64,000 nt of DNA from the NCBI GenBank assembly GCA_964521625.1, contig CAZFSM010000011.1, forward strand, positions 61,517 to 125,516, given 5' to 3'. Shown in pieces: positions 1 through 7,283 of this stretch. The DNA is from UBA1444 sp964521625 (GTDB lineage Bacteria; Bacillota; Negativicutes; UBA1444). A program made the position numbers and the translations under genes. The notes beneath the pieces were generated by a model that made no database searches, was not told the DNA's origin, and saw only the letters and a list, made by a program, of their open reading frames with translations. Position 1 is the first letter of the stretch. Each line of letters begins with the position of its first letter.

Positions 1-449
1 AAACGCCCCTGTTTGAGAAATCCGCCATTCACTAGATCCAAAATCTTGATGTCGAGACCGATGTTCGCATTTTTGGAAGAACGAAACAGCCCCATACTAC
101 CGCTTTCCTTTGCGCTGACTAGTTCCGCCAGCAGCGCATAATCAGCGCCGGATTCACCAAGTACCGCAAACAATGATTTTTCGTCGGCGCCTTTTTCCAG
201 GTCCAGTGCTTTTAGTTGCGACTCAAACTTTGTTCCGACAACCAAGTCGTAAATACCGGCAACCTTGCCGTCCAGGAAAGCCCGGATTCGCTCGTTGATC
301 CAGGCCTTTCCTTCTTCCCCTTTGGTCGCGCGGTCAACGAACGCCACCACCACCGAGGCGCGCGTCCGCTCTGCAGCCTGGGCAACCACCGAACCCGACA
401 TCCCAAGTAAGAATAGGACGCCAAGCAGGATGCTCGCAATTCTTTTCAT
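1..449 (-). CDS. Secreted protein of unknown function, 3' end beyond window
   Basis: This open frame starts at ATG 449 and runs off the left edge, so only the first 149 residues are seen. The N-terminus (MKRIASILLGVLFLL, ending near VVAQAA) is a Sec signal peptide, so the product is exported. The body aligns by eye with the next gene upstream (456-1061): both share an 'ALMFV/VVAFV' strand, a 'Y-[ED]-V-V-x-GTK' segment and a 'G-x-D-Y-x-L-x-AEL' segment. They are therefore tandem paralogues in one operon, separated by 6 bp. I do not recognise the family; the shape recalls small periplasmic proteins of diderm Firmicutes. The function is unknown. Confidence 0.75.
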   Translation of the reverse strand, partial: MKRIASILLGVLFLLGMSGSVVAQAAERTRASVVVAFVDRATKGEEGKAWINERIRAFLDGKVAGIYDLVVGTKFESQLKALDLEKGADEKSLFAVLGESGADYALLAELVSAKESGSMGLFRSSKNANIGLDIKILDLVNGGFLKQGR

Positions 450-455
450 AATAGG

Positions 456-1061
456 TTACGGCAGCCGGGCAGCGATGACCGAGTTCATTTTGTCCAGCGT
501 ATTATCCATCGCCTTGATCGCCACCGATTTGTTGCCAATACCGCCGATTGCGCTGCTGTCCTTGGCCAGTTCGGTAAATTTGCCATTATACAGATACACG
601 TTTTTCTTGACATCAATGATCTTGATCGGCATGACCGACGTCATCTCAATCCCATAGGTAAAATAGGTCCTTTTTTCTTTGCGAACGAACGGCTGCAATT
701 CTGCGTACAAGATGTAGTCGACATCTTCCCCCTGAACAATATTGACAATATCCGCTCTCTCGGCGGTGGAGATATCGACGATACCGGCTTTATTCAAGAG
801 TTCAACATATTTGGTTCCGGTCACCACTTCATATTTGGGCTTCAACACCTTGTCGAAGTTGTCATTGATCATCGCATTCAGTTCTGCATCATACGTCGTC
901 TTGGCATTGTTGACAAACATCAGGGCCACTTTCTTTTTGGGAGCAGTATCTGCAGCTCCGGGCGCGACTGTGTCAAACTTGACTTCCGCTGAGGCAACCG
1001 CACCGAGCAAAGAAAAACAAAATACCGTGACCAGGATTTTTGACAGGATTCTTTTCAACAT
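456..1061 (-). CDS. Secreted protein of unknown function, paralogue of the neighbouring gene
   Basis: A 201-residue protein. A signal peptide covers roughly residues 1-25 (MLKRILSKILVTVFCF, cleavage near ASA). The start has a good ribosome site (GAAGGCGG) just upstream. Residues about 45-130 match the downstream gene in order and motif (GTKY, G-x-D-Y-I-L-Y-AEL), while the C-terminal half (TYFTYGIEMTSVMPIKIIDV) looks like a beta-rich export-type domain. A -10 hexamer TATAAT (1109-1114, minus) without a clear -35 lies about 50 bp upstream, and a 25-bp palindrome lies beyond it. Likely first gene of an operon with the truncated neighbour. No enzymatic motif is visible; function unknown. Confidence 0.75.
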   Translation of the reverse strand: MLKRILSKILVTVFCFSLLGAVASAEVKFDTVAPGAADTAPKKKVALMFVNNAKTTYDAELNAMINDNFDKVLKPKYEVVTGTKYVELLNKAGIVDISTAERADIVNIVQGEDVDYILYAELQPFVRKEKRTYFTYGIEMTSVMPIKIIDVKKNVYLYNGKFTELAKDSSAIGGIGNKSVAIKAMDNTLDKMNSVIAARLP

Positions 1062-1148
1062 GAAACCGCCTTCTTTCTTGTTATTTATCTTGATTTGCCT
1101 TACTCAGGATTATAGCCACTTGATGATCTTGCAGATGGAACTCAGTTG

Positions 1149-1173
1149 AGTCGGTTACAATTTGTAACCGACT
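1149..1173. repeat. 25-bp perfect palindrome upstream of the secreted-protein operon
   Basis: Arms AGTCGGTTACAA and TTGTAACCGACT meet around a single T. It sits about 35-60 bp upstream of the likely -10 box (1109-1114) of the minus-strand gene at 456-1061. No T-tract follows on either strand, so an operator for a dimeric regulator is more likely than a terminator. The rest of 1174-1365 is AT-rich with nothing I recognise. Confidence 0.6.
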
Positions 1174-1365
1174 GATATTTCAATGCTTCTATTAACACGG
1201 CTAATTACATTTTAAATTTATTCGCCACGTTTGTATAAATAGCAAACCCCTTTATTTTACTGGCCGGAGAGGATCGCAGCCAGTTTTCTTATTCACTTTC
1301 TATTTACCAAAGTATCTTATTTAGCTACTTTTCGGTTTATAGCGCCTTCTTTAACTATCCTATTA

Positions 1366-1695
1366 CTACTTTCTCCAACTCAATTGTTGCGACAGTGTCG
1401 CAACAATGTTCGGGTCAGGATATTGCTCGGCAAAAGCGATCATCCTTGCTAATGCCCCTGTTGTATAACCAGGGCCAAACTCCGCCGTCAATTCTTGCGA
1501 CAGCGTCGCAACAATCTTTTTTCCATAGGCAGCTCGTTTGTCGCCCAAAACTTCGCGCTTGATCCGTTCCCCAATATGCCAATACAAGGCAACCATGCTG
1601 ACGTTAATCGCCTGGGCCGCCTGCCTGCGGGCGGATTGTTCCAAAGAGCGGATATCTGAGAACAGAGAATCGACCGCAAGTTGTTTTTCACTCAT
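1366..1695 (-). pseudogene. Truncated DUF1016 (YhcG-type) nuclease, N-terminal fragment
   Basis: 109 residues matching the helical N-terminal domain of DUF1016/YhcG proteins (…AVDSLFSDIRSLEQSARRQA…, then 'ALYWHIGERI' and 'YGKKIVATLSQ'). The family normally continues after 'QQLSW' into a further helical region and a C-terminal PD-(D/E)XK nuclease domain, making roughly 330-370 residues. Here the frame stops two residues after LSW, so the whole nuclease part is missing. The start has a strong ribosome site (GGAGGATGAAGA). It lies beside other broken defence-type genes (HNH, RhuM). Probably a non-functional remnant; whether the short peptide is made is unknown. Confidence 0.65.
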
Positions 1696-1891
1696 TCTTC
1701 ATCCTCCGCGTCCTCATCGCCGGAGGCTCGCAGATAAAACCTGCTTGGTCCGGCTTTTGTGTTTTTCATTCTTTACTTCGCGTGTATGTTCAGTTCGATC
1801 TCGATCCTTGCTTGTCCAACGTGGTTGCCACGCCTACCAAACGGTTTTGCATGCCGAAGAGCAAGTGTTATCAATGGAGCTCTTTCCACTG

Positions 1892-2596
1892 TTATGCGCT
1901 TACAGCAATCCTTCTTGCCCACTGGTATTCACTTTGTAGCAAACACGAAATTGCAGTTGCCGAATACTCTGCTTCTTTTGCAGCCATTTCTTTCAAATTT
2001 CGCATTTTATTGCTAATTTCACCTTGTAGCACAGCACTGGCGGCATCTCTGTGTTTGAATTTATTGTCAATTTCATTAATTAGTCGCTTGCATCTTTGCC
2101 AAGTCGTGATTCTACCCTCAATTAAATCCGGAAAATCAAGATACAATATATGGCGAGTCAGCTCTGCTCTGTCGTATTCAAAACTTCCTTTTATTGCAGT
2201 AGGAAAAGGGACTCCAGCTTCATCAAAAGCGATTAAGCTCACATCTTCATAACACGTTGGATCTAATAAGTAGTATAGTTCGCAAGATAATGCTTCGGAC
2301 GGCCCATAAGCAATCCGACTGCCACTGTAAAGTGGAAAGAAGTCTTTCTTCCCTCTGCAGACTCCAGTATCATCGCGTTTTCCGCGGTTGCAAATTTCCC
2401 CGGATATACGATAATTTCGCCAATCAAAAGCCAACCACCAATATCCTTCATCGCTATTGCACGATTCAACCGGATGTGAAAAGTTTTTAACATTATTCTT
2501 GGGTCTAAAATGATCGACATCAAAATATGATGGGCCCCTTTTTGCTTCAGAATACCAGCACTTACCGCCAGATAATGCTAATAGATCATCTTTCAA
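1892..2596 (-). CDS. HNH-type endonuclease, possibly 5'-truncated
   Basis: 234 residues from a TTG start that has GGAG four bases upstream. Residues 11-60 show an HNH fold: a cysteine in 'GGKCWYSEAK', then 'DVDHFRPK' (the catalytic His pair region), 'WWLAFDWRNY', 'ICNRGKRD' and 'KKDFFPLY'. This order resembles the HNH proteins of Septu (PtuB) and related retron or ATPase-linked nucleases, but no partner ATPase is nearby. The same frame stays open upstream for about 35 sensible codons (…GTKEERTAIINNNS…) and then runs into the RhuM fragment. The real N-terminus may therefore have been lost when the two genes were joined by a deletion. Function as a nuclease is inferred from motifs only. Confidence 0.55.
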   Translation of the reverse strand: MKDDLLALSGGKCWYSEAKRGPSYFDVDHFRPKNNVKNFSHPVESCNSDEGYWWLAFDWRNYRISGEICNRGKRDDTGVCRGKKDFFPLYSGSRIAYGPSEALSCELYYLLDPTCYEDVSLIAFDEAGVPFPTAIKGSFEYDRAELTRHILYLDFPDLIEGRITTWQRCKRLINEIDNKFKHRDAASAVLQGEISNKMRNLKEMAAKEAEYSATAISCLLQSEYQWARRIAVSA

Positions 2597-2661
2597 CTCG
2601 CTCCAATAGCTACTGTTATTATTAATTATTGCTGTTCTTTCTTCTTTAGTCCCCGCAGCTA

Positions 2662-3042
2662 TTAACAGAGAGGTAGGTATTCCTTCAAAAGCTGCGTTGC
2701 CCAGATGCGAAACTGTACGCCGCGCAGTGACTTCACACGATAGCCGACAGAAATGATTACATCCAGGTTGTAGTATTTCATTCGATATTTTTTACCGTCT
2801 GTGGCAGTTGTCAAGTATTCCTTGACAACTGCCAGTTCGACCAATTCGCCTTCGGCGAAGATATTTCGAATATGGAGACTGATATTTTGCTTCGTCGATT
2901 GGAACAACGCCGTCATCTGGGCTTGCGTCAACCATACGGTATCCTGCTCAAGACGCACTTCCACTTGAGAACGCCCGTCTTCTGTCTGGTACAGGAGAAA
3001 TTCGCTGCTGCCGGCAACTTCCGTCAACATTTTATCTGACAT
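2662..3042 (-). pseudogene. Truncated RhuM-family protein (N-terminal part)
   Basis: 126 residues that match the start of RhuM/Fic-associated DNA-binding proteins: 'FLLYQTEDGRSQVEVRLEQD', 'TVWLTQAQMTALFQSTKQN', 'ISLHIRNIFAEGEL' and 'ISVGYRVKSLRGVQFRIWAT'. Complete RhuM proteins have roughly 330 residues and continue well past the 'RIWATQ.LKE' motif. Here the frame ends eight residues later (LPLC stop). The downstream HNH frame opens at this point, which suggests a deletion junction. An upstream ribosome site (GAGGAGCATG) remains. Probably inactive remnant of a defence or phage-linked locus. Confidence 0.6.
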
Positions 3043-3088
3043 TCTTCATGCTCCTCTAGCAAAACTCCGAAAGCACTCGGCAAGTTCC

Positions 3089-3958
3089 CTACTCTTCCAG
3101 GGTTTGGCGGATCAGTTGCAGTTCCTCGCGTCGCTTGGGGTCAGTTGCCGGATACTGCATTTTCATTTGCTTCATCGTATCCACGATGATCTGCGACAGG
3201 ATCAGGTGGGCATTCTCTTTTTTATCGGCTGGCACGATATACCACGGATTTTCCTTGGTACTGGTAGCCTCCAGGCATTCCGCAAAAGCGGCCTGATAGT
3301 CGTCCCAGTATTTGCGTTCCTCGATATCAGCCGCGCTGAATTTCCAGTTCTTTTCCGGGGCGTCGATCCGCGCCAAAAAACGCTTGCGCTGTTCTTCTTT
3401 GGACAGGTGCAGGAAAAACTTGACGATCCGCGTCCCGTTGCGGTGCAGGTGCTTTTCAAAGTCGCAAATGGATTCATAGCGTTGTTTCCAGATTTTCTTT
3501 TTATCCAGGCATTCTGCCGGCAACTGCTGCTTCGTGAGGATCTCCGGATGTACGCGAACGACCAGCACTTCTTCATAGTAAGATCGGTTGAACAAACCGA
3601 TGCGGCCCCGTTCCGGCAACCGGCAGGTCGTGCGCCAGAGAAAGTCATGCTCCAGCTCAAGCGGACTGGGGTTTTTGAAGCTAAATACCTGGCAGCCTTG
3701 CGGATTGACGCCAGACATCACATGCCGAATCGCGCCGTCTTTGCCGGCTGCATCCATGCCCTGAAAAACGAGCAGCAGCGAATAACAATTGTGTGCGCCC
3801 ATCAACTGTTCCAGCTTGCTCAGTTCATGAACATGCTTGGACAAAATGCTCTGGTACTCTTCTTTCGTTTCATAATATGGGTCTACCGTAGTCGGCCATT
3901 TTTTCAGCTTCACCTTTGCGTTTTCGCCGACACGATAATCCTTGATTTTAATTATCAC
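3089..3958 (-). CDS. Polyphosphate kinase 2 family protein (PPK2)
   Basis: 289 residues when started at GTG 3958, which has a GGGGGTG ribosome site; an in-frame start further upstream adds 20 implausible residues. PPK2 enzymes transfer phosphate between polyphosphate and nucleotides in the cytoplasm. The Walker A loop 'FQGMDAAGKDGAIRHV', the Walker B-lid segment 'RSYYEEVLVVRVHP' and the lid arginines 'QRKRFLARID' are all present. The 'KNWKFSAADIEER..WDDY' region is the usual PPK2 C-terminal motif. This arrangement fits the single-domain, polyP:AMP/ADP phosphotransferase type; the nucleotide preference cannot be read from the sequence. Monocistronic, between the decayed island and a convergent upstream secreted gene. 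Confidence 0.88.
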   Translation of the reverse strand: MIIKIKDYRVGENAKVKLKKWPTTVDPYYETKEEYQSILSKHVHELSKLEQLMGAHNCYSLLLVFQGMDAAGKDGAIRHVMSGVNPQGCQVFSFKNPSPLELEHDFLWRTTCRLPERGRIGLFNRSYYEEVLVVRVHPEILTKQQLPAECLDKKKIWKQRYESICDFEKHLHRNGTRIVKFFLHLSKEEQRKRFLARIDAPEKNWKFSAADIEERKYWDDYQAAFAECLEATSTKENPWYIVPADKKENAHLILSQIIVDTMKQMKMQYPATDPKRREELQLIRQTLEE

Positions 3959-4096
3959 AGCAACACCCCCTTTTCTTATGTATTTCCTATTCCTTGCCAA
4001 ATCCCTGCTGGCTGCCAAACATTCTTATGCAGGGTTTCCCCTCGCTCTCCCGAATACTCTCTGCATAACCCCAATAACAAAGGAGGAGGCTTTTCG

Positions 4097-4525
4097 ATGA
4101 AAAAAATGGTGCTTCGCCTCACGTTACTGGTATTTCTATTTGCAACCGGAGTTTGCTTCGCCGCAGAAAGTATGCCCAATCTGATCGGGACCTGGGCCGT
4201 AAAATCCGAAGCCGGGTTGCTCACCAAAGGAGGCCCGCCCGGTGACTGGACACATCACAAGGAAGCCCTCAGCAGCCTGACCGCCGAGCTCGTCGTCACC
4301 AAGCAACAGGGCCGCGTCTTCTACGCCACCTTCACCTCCAAACTGGCGACGGAAAACATGGCCGGCGTCATCGGCTGGGACAACAAAACCCTCTATCTGG
4401 TTGATATGGACGGCTTCACCGATGCCACCATCGTCAGTCCTGACAAGATCACCTGCATTTACCGGCATGTCGGCGACAAAGACGCCGTCGTGGCCGCTGG
4501 AGTCTGGACGCGGGTAAAAAACTAA
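4097..4525 (+). CDS. Small secreted protein of unknown function
   Basis: 142 residues from ATG 4097, preceded by a very strong ribosome site (AAAGGAGGAGG). A signal peptide is clear (MKKMVLRLTLLVFLFATG, cleavage after CFA). The mature part begins 'LIGTWAVKSEAGLLTKG' and has several alternating beta-strand stretches with 'GVIGWDNKTLYLVDMDG'. This resembles the lipocalin-like or 'GTW' beta-barrel domains of exported proteins. It resembles, but is not clearly related to, the secreted protein at 44137-44541, which has 'LIGNWQYFF' and 'GTIRFDG'. Function unknown. Ends just before a shared bidirectional terminator. Confidence 0.7.
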   Translation: MKKMVLRLTLLVFLFATGVCFAAESMPNLIGTWAVKSEAGLLTKGGPPGDWTHHKEALSSLTAELVVTKQQGRVFYATFTSKLATENMAGVIGWDNKTLYLVDMDGFTDATIVSPDKITCIYRHVGDKDAVVAAGVWTRVKN

Positions 4526-4536
4526 CGACTGCTAAT

Positions 4537-4806
4537 TTACGCGTAAAAGCGGAGAATAGATGATCTATTCTCCGCTTTTTTATATACCCACTTTTTATTG
4601 CCTTCGTCGGTGCGGATGATCGCGACGAGCGCTGCGCCTTGCAGTGCGCCGAGACTGGCGCCGACATCGTACAGGTCCTGGTCGCTGGTGGACGGTTTCA
4701 CGTTGGAGAACCGCAGCGTCTTGTACTGGGCCGCGCCGCTGGCGCTGGTCCCATTGGCGACCTTGATGCCGATCCGGGATTTCTGGGGCGTTTTCACAAC
4801 TGCCAT
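4537..4806 (-). CDS. DUF1659 family protein with C-terminal extension
   Basis: 89 residues. The first ~72 match DUF1659: 'MAVVKTPQKSRIGIKV', an 'ASG' turn, 'FSNVKPSTSDQDLYDVGASL' and 'VAIIRTDEG'. The family is small, of unknown function, common in Firmicutes, and often paired with DUF2922; no DUF2922 gene is seen here. The usual length is about 70-75 residues. The tail here (…RSSILRFYA) is encoded by the shared terminator hairpin, so the stop lies beyond it. The start is well supported (AAAGGAGGG seven bases upstream). Convergent with the secreted gene at 4097. Confidence 0.75.
   Translation of the reverse strand: MAVVKTPQKSRIGIKVANGTSASGAAQYKTLRFSNVKPSTSDQDLYDVGASLGALQGAALVAIIRTDEGNKKWVYKKAENRSSILRFYA
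4545..4581. terminator. Bidirectional rho-independent terminator
   Basis: Perfect stem AGCGGAGAATAGAT / ATCTATTCTCCGCT with A4 before and T6 after, so it works in both directions. It serves the plus-strand gene ending at 4525. It lies inside the last codons of the minus-strand DUF1659 gene. Confidence 0.85.
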
Positions 4807-4887
4807 GAGGGTCCCTCCTTTCGAAGCGCATCGCGCTTCTGTTTATCTATGAAAAACGGGCTATGCCCGAGTTTCCGCAAAATAAAT

Positions 4888-4914
4888 GGGACACGTTAAA
4901 ATATAACGTGTCCC
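4888..4914. repeat. Hairpin GGGACACGTTA-N5-TAACGTGTCCC, REP-like
   Basis: Eleven-base perfect arms with a five-base AT loop. No U-tract follows. The form (GC-tipped palindrome in a gene-free stretch) resembles extragenic palindromes mobilised by REP-associated Y1 transposases; that link is from memory and no transposase gene is in the window. Confidence 0.5.
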
Positions 4915-4922
4915 CGTGCACT

Positions 4923-4997
4923 GGGGATGGTAGTGCGTATGGCGACCGCAAGGTAATTAGTCCTGCGGAGATGCCCGGTATTACTCGCCCCATCCCC
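4923..4997. other. Unidentified structured segment (possible RNA fold)
   Basis: Ends pair as GGGGATGG (4923-4930) with CCATCCCC (4990-4997). An inner stem CCGCA/TGCGG closes an AGGTAATTAGTCC loop. It would form a closed multi-stem fold on either strand. I compared it mentally with the common riboswitches, SRP RNA and T-boxes and found no match. It sits between the REP-like hairpin and a gene remnant, so it may be part of a decayed mobile element. Confidence 0.35.
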
Positions 4998-5004
4998 ATA
5001 GAGT

Positions 5005-5205
5005 TTATTCAGTTTTCACGTTTTTATTATACACCCATTTAACCGTTCGCGAACGCCTCGGACAATATATTTTGAACTTTTTCGCGTATTCCTCCTCCAC
5101 CACCGCGATCGATTTTTGCATCTCGTCGGGGATTCCGGCAGAAGTCTCGTTATTGGAGTTGAATTTTTGCCATACTTTCTGCGCACCCTGTTTGACCGGT
5201 TTTTT
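5005..5205 (-). pseudogene. Remnant of a small coding sequence
   Basis: An open frame of 66 codons without a start, ending at TAA 5005-5007. It has natural protein-like composition (…QKVWQKFNSNNETSAGIPDE…, then 'IAVVEEEYAKKFK' and 'VKWVYNKNVKTE'). It is closed upstream by a stop at 5206-5208, close to the GGATT repeat. I do not recognise the family; the tail 'KWVYNK' recalls that of the DUF1659 gene (KKWVYKK). Probably a decayed gene. Confidence 0.3.
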
Positions 5206-5249
5206 TCAGATACATTTGTCAAAACAAATCAAACCGCACAGCGGGGTTT

Positions 5250-5289
5250 GGATTGGATTGGATTGGATTGGATTGGATTGGATTGGATT
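5250..5289 (+). repeat. Pentanucleotide tandem repeat (GGATT)8
   Basis: Eight exact head-to-tail copies of GGATT, flanked by GGGTTT and ACGGGGACA. It lies in the gene-free stretch 5206-5410, in which I see nothing else. The perfect copies suggest recent slippage. Confidence 0.95.
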
Positions 5290-5410
5290 ACGGGGACATC
5301 TGCTATCCATTGCTGGCAATTGATTTCCGTCTGCGTTTTCCGGCGCAGGATATTTGCGTTGCTTCACATAGGAAAATAATCCGGTGCGGGCAAACTAGCC
5401 GCCGGGCATA

Positions 5411-5447
5411 AAAAACCGCGTTCCCACGCAAAAGGAACGCGGTTTCT
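5411..5447 (-). terminator. Rho-independent terminator of the Tad2-like gene
   Basis: Stem AAACCGCGTTCC / GGAACGCGGTTT with a nine-base loop. On the minus strand it is followed by TTTTTT, 12 bp after the stop of the gene at 5459. Confidence 0.85.
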
Positions 5448-5458
5448 CTTATTATCGG

Positions 5459-5746
5459 TTAAATGACCCGCCAGTCTTTGGACAACAAATCCGTATGCGT
5501 GGCATTCCACGGCATGCATTTGTTGGGCGGCAGGCAACGCATGATGAACTGATTTATCTCGATCTTTGCGCCTTCTTTAAATGCCGTCGACAGGTAATCG
5601 CCGGCAATTACTTTTTCTGTCGACGGGTGAATTAAAAAGATAAACTCGCCCAGGTTTTGCCAGCCTACCCGCTGGAGCCGCTTGCCATCTTCCAGCTTTG
5701 TCAGCGCCACATCAAAACCAAACCGTTCTTCGACCACACTGCCCAT
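5459..5746 (-). CDS. DUF2829 / Tad2-like protein (Thoeris anti-defence family)
   Basis: 95 residues. The DUF2829 signature is clear: 'FDVALTKLEDGKRLQRVGW' at the N-terminus (the A-L-x-x-L-x-x-G-K-R-x-x-R-x-G-W pattern). Near the end is 'PWNATHTDLLSKDWRVI' (W-x-x-x-x-x-D-L-L-x-x-D-W). Phage-encoded members (Tad2) bind the signalling nucleotide of Thoeris defence and block it; many chromosomal or prophage copies are uncharacterised. No phage structural genes surround it, but decayed defence genes lie 2.5 kb away. The start has GGAGG nine bases upstream and the gene has its own terminator. Sponge activity is inferred from family only. Confidence 0.75.
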   Translation of the reverse strand: MGSVVEERFGFDVALTKLEDGKRLQRVGWQNLGEFIFLIHPSTEKVIAGDYLSTAFKEGAKIEINQFIMRCLPPNKCMPWNATHTDLLSKDWRVI

Positions 5747-5836
5747 TCCTGTGTTGCCTCCCTATCTCTTGGTTATTCAGGCTTTTTTCGAATAGCCTGA
5801 ATATTACATTCTACGGGGAAGGGAGGGAATCCTGCT

Positions 5837-6700
5837 TTACTTTTTGCTGTCGATGTAACTGATTGCACTAAGTACCGCGACCAGTCCTTCGCCGGTCGCC
5901 CGGGCTATTTGCCATGGTTTGCCGGTGCAGTCGCCGGCTGCATATACGCCGGGGACATTGGTCGCTTGCTCACGGTTCACTTTGACAAACGGTCCGTCCA
6001 TTTCCAGCTCCGGCATCAGTGTTTCCGCCGGATCGGACTGACGCAGGATAAAAATTCCGTCCATTTTCAGCTCGCTTGCATCAGTCGCCAGGCCAGTCAC
6101 TTCGTCTGTGCCCAGCACCGCCTGCGGCCGCGCTTTTATCACCTGAACGCTGGCATGTTTGGGCTGGAACTCGGTCTTGTATTGGGGGAGGAAATAGACT
6201 ACCGGGCAAATTTCACCGAGAAAATCGGCTTCGTGCTCGCCCTCCTCGGTGTAGGCAATGACCGCCACCGATTTGCCGCGGTACAGCATGCCATCGCAGG
6301 TGGCGCAGTAGCTGACGCCCTTGCCGACGAGGTCTTTTTCGCCGGCCAGCATCGCTGCATTGCTCACACCAATTGCCAGCACCAACGCCTTGGCCTCGAA
6401 GGTGTCACTGGGCGTCAGCAGGGTAAAGGTGTCGCCGGGATAAATATTAGTCACTTTTTCCCGGATCAGTGTCGGCCCGGCCGACAGGGTGTGGTCAGCC
6501 ATCTGTTTCATCAGGTCTTTGCCGGCAGTCATCGGCAGTCCCGGATAATTGTTGATCGCATGCGCTTTTTGCAGCTTGGGGCTGAAATCCATGTGTTCGA
6601 ACAGCGCCACCGATTTGTTGCGGACACGGGCGGTGAGAGCCGCCGACAATCCGGCCGGGCCGGCGCCGATAATCGCGATATCAAAGGGTTTATCAGACAT
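5837..6700 (-). CDS. Thioredoxin-reductase-like FAD/NAD(P) oxidoreductase
   Basis: 287 residues. The FAD-binding Rossmann motif 'IAIIGAGPAGLSAALTA' is at residues 8-24. The redox-active disulfide motif 'CATCDGMLY' sits near residue 133. The C-terminal FAD motif 'GVYAAGDCTGKPWQIARATGEG' is intact (written here as overlapping recognisable blocks). The middle domain lacks the usual G-x-G-x-x-A NADPH fingerprint: it reads 'VAVIAYTEEGEHEADFL'. Enzymes of this look often accept ferredoxin or another donor rather than NADPH, so the donor is open. Cytoplasmic; presumably reduces a thioredoxin-like partner. Start supported by GAGGAGTG. A short hairpin with T7 on the plus strand (6716-6739) separates it from the next gene. 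Confidence 0.8.
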   Translation of the reverse strand: MSDKPFDIAIIGAGPAGLSAALTARVRNKSVALFEHMDFSPKLQKAHAINNYPGLPMTAGKDLMKQMADHTLSAGPTLIREKVTNIYPGDTFTLLTPSDTFEAKALVLAIGVSNAAMLAGEKDLVGKGVSYCATCDGMLYRGKSVAVIAYTEEGEHEADFLGEICPVVYFLPQYKTEFQPKHASVQVIKARPQAVLGTDEVTGLATDASELKMDGIFILRQSDPAETLMPELEMDGPFVKVNREQATNVPGVYAAGDCTGKPWQIARATGEGLVAVLSAISYIDSKK

Positions 6701-6736
6701 AGTGTTTCACTCCTCAGCCCAGATCCTGGGCTTTTT

Positions 6737-7264
6737 TTAGTCTTTTGCTTTCAGTGATGCCAGGATTTCTTCCATGACCGAGACAAAGGCCCCGTTCATT
6801 TTTTCCATCGAGCCTTCCACCGGATCGACCCGGTTATAGCGGGCGGTGGCTCGCAGAATCATTTCCGCCGATGCGACGGAGTATGCCCGAAACTCCAAAG
6901 CAAAAAACTCCATCAAATTTTGGTCCTGCTTATTGCGAAACCGGCCCCATTCGGTCAATTTGACGGAAATCCGCACATCGGCGCTGGGGTTGTCAATCGC
7001 AACCCAGCCCTGATTTTTCGCTGCCACGAGTGACATTTCGCCCAGCCGCTGCCGCAGGAACGGGTCGCTGGGATCATAGAACGAGTCCCCCACCGGCCGG
7101 ATACTGATCGAGACTTCGTTGCCGATCGATTTAAACCCGCCATAGTTAATGCCCGGTTTGCGAAACACTTCGACCAGCCGGGTCGGCTCCGGCGCCGCCA
7201 GTGCTGTGCCTGTGCATACGGTCAGAAACAAAGCCGTCAATATACCTGCCCACATCTTTTTCAT
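6737..7264 (-). CDS. Secreted protein of unknown function
   Basis: 175 residues with a signal peptide (MKKMWAGILTALFLTVC, cleavage after ALA). The mature part includes 'VSISIRPVGDSFYDPSDPF', 'DVRISVKLTEWGRF' and 'FFALEFRAYSVASAEMILRA', an alternating beta pattern. It could be an outer-membrane-assembly or LptE-like small protein, but no family motif is definite. It is the last gene before the poly-gamma-glutamate operon and lies only 20 bp downstream of PgsW, so it may be co-transcribed with it. Start supported by a GGGGGAACG ribosome site. Confidence 0.65.
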   Translation of the reverse strand: MKKMWAGILTALFLTVCTGTALAAPEPTRLVEVFRKPGINYGGFKSIGNEVSISIRPVGDSFYDPSDPFLRQRLGEMSLVAAKNQGWVAIDNPSADVRISVKLTEWGRFRNKQDQNLMEFFALEFRAYSVASAEMILRATARYNRVDPVEGSMEKMNGAFVSVMEEILASLKAKD

Positions 7265-7283
7265 GTCGTTCCCCCTGTTCTGC

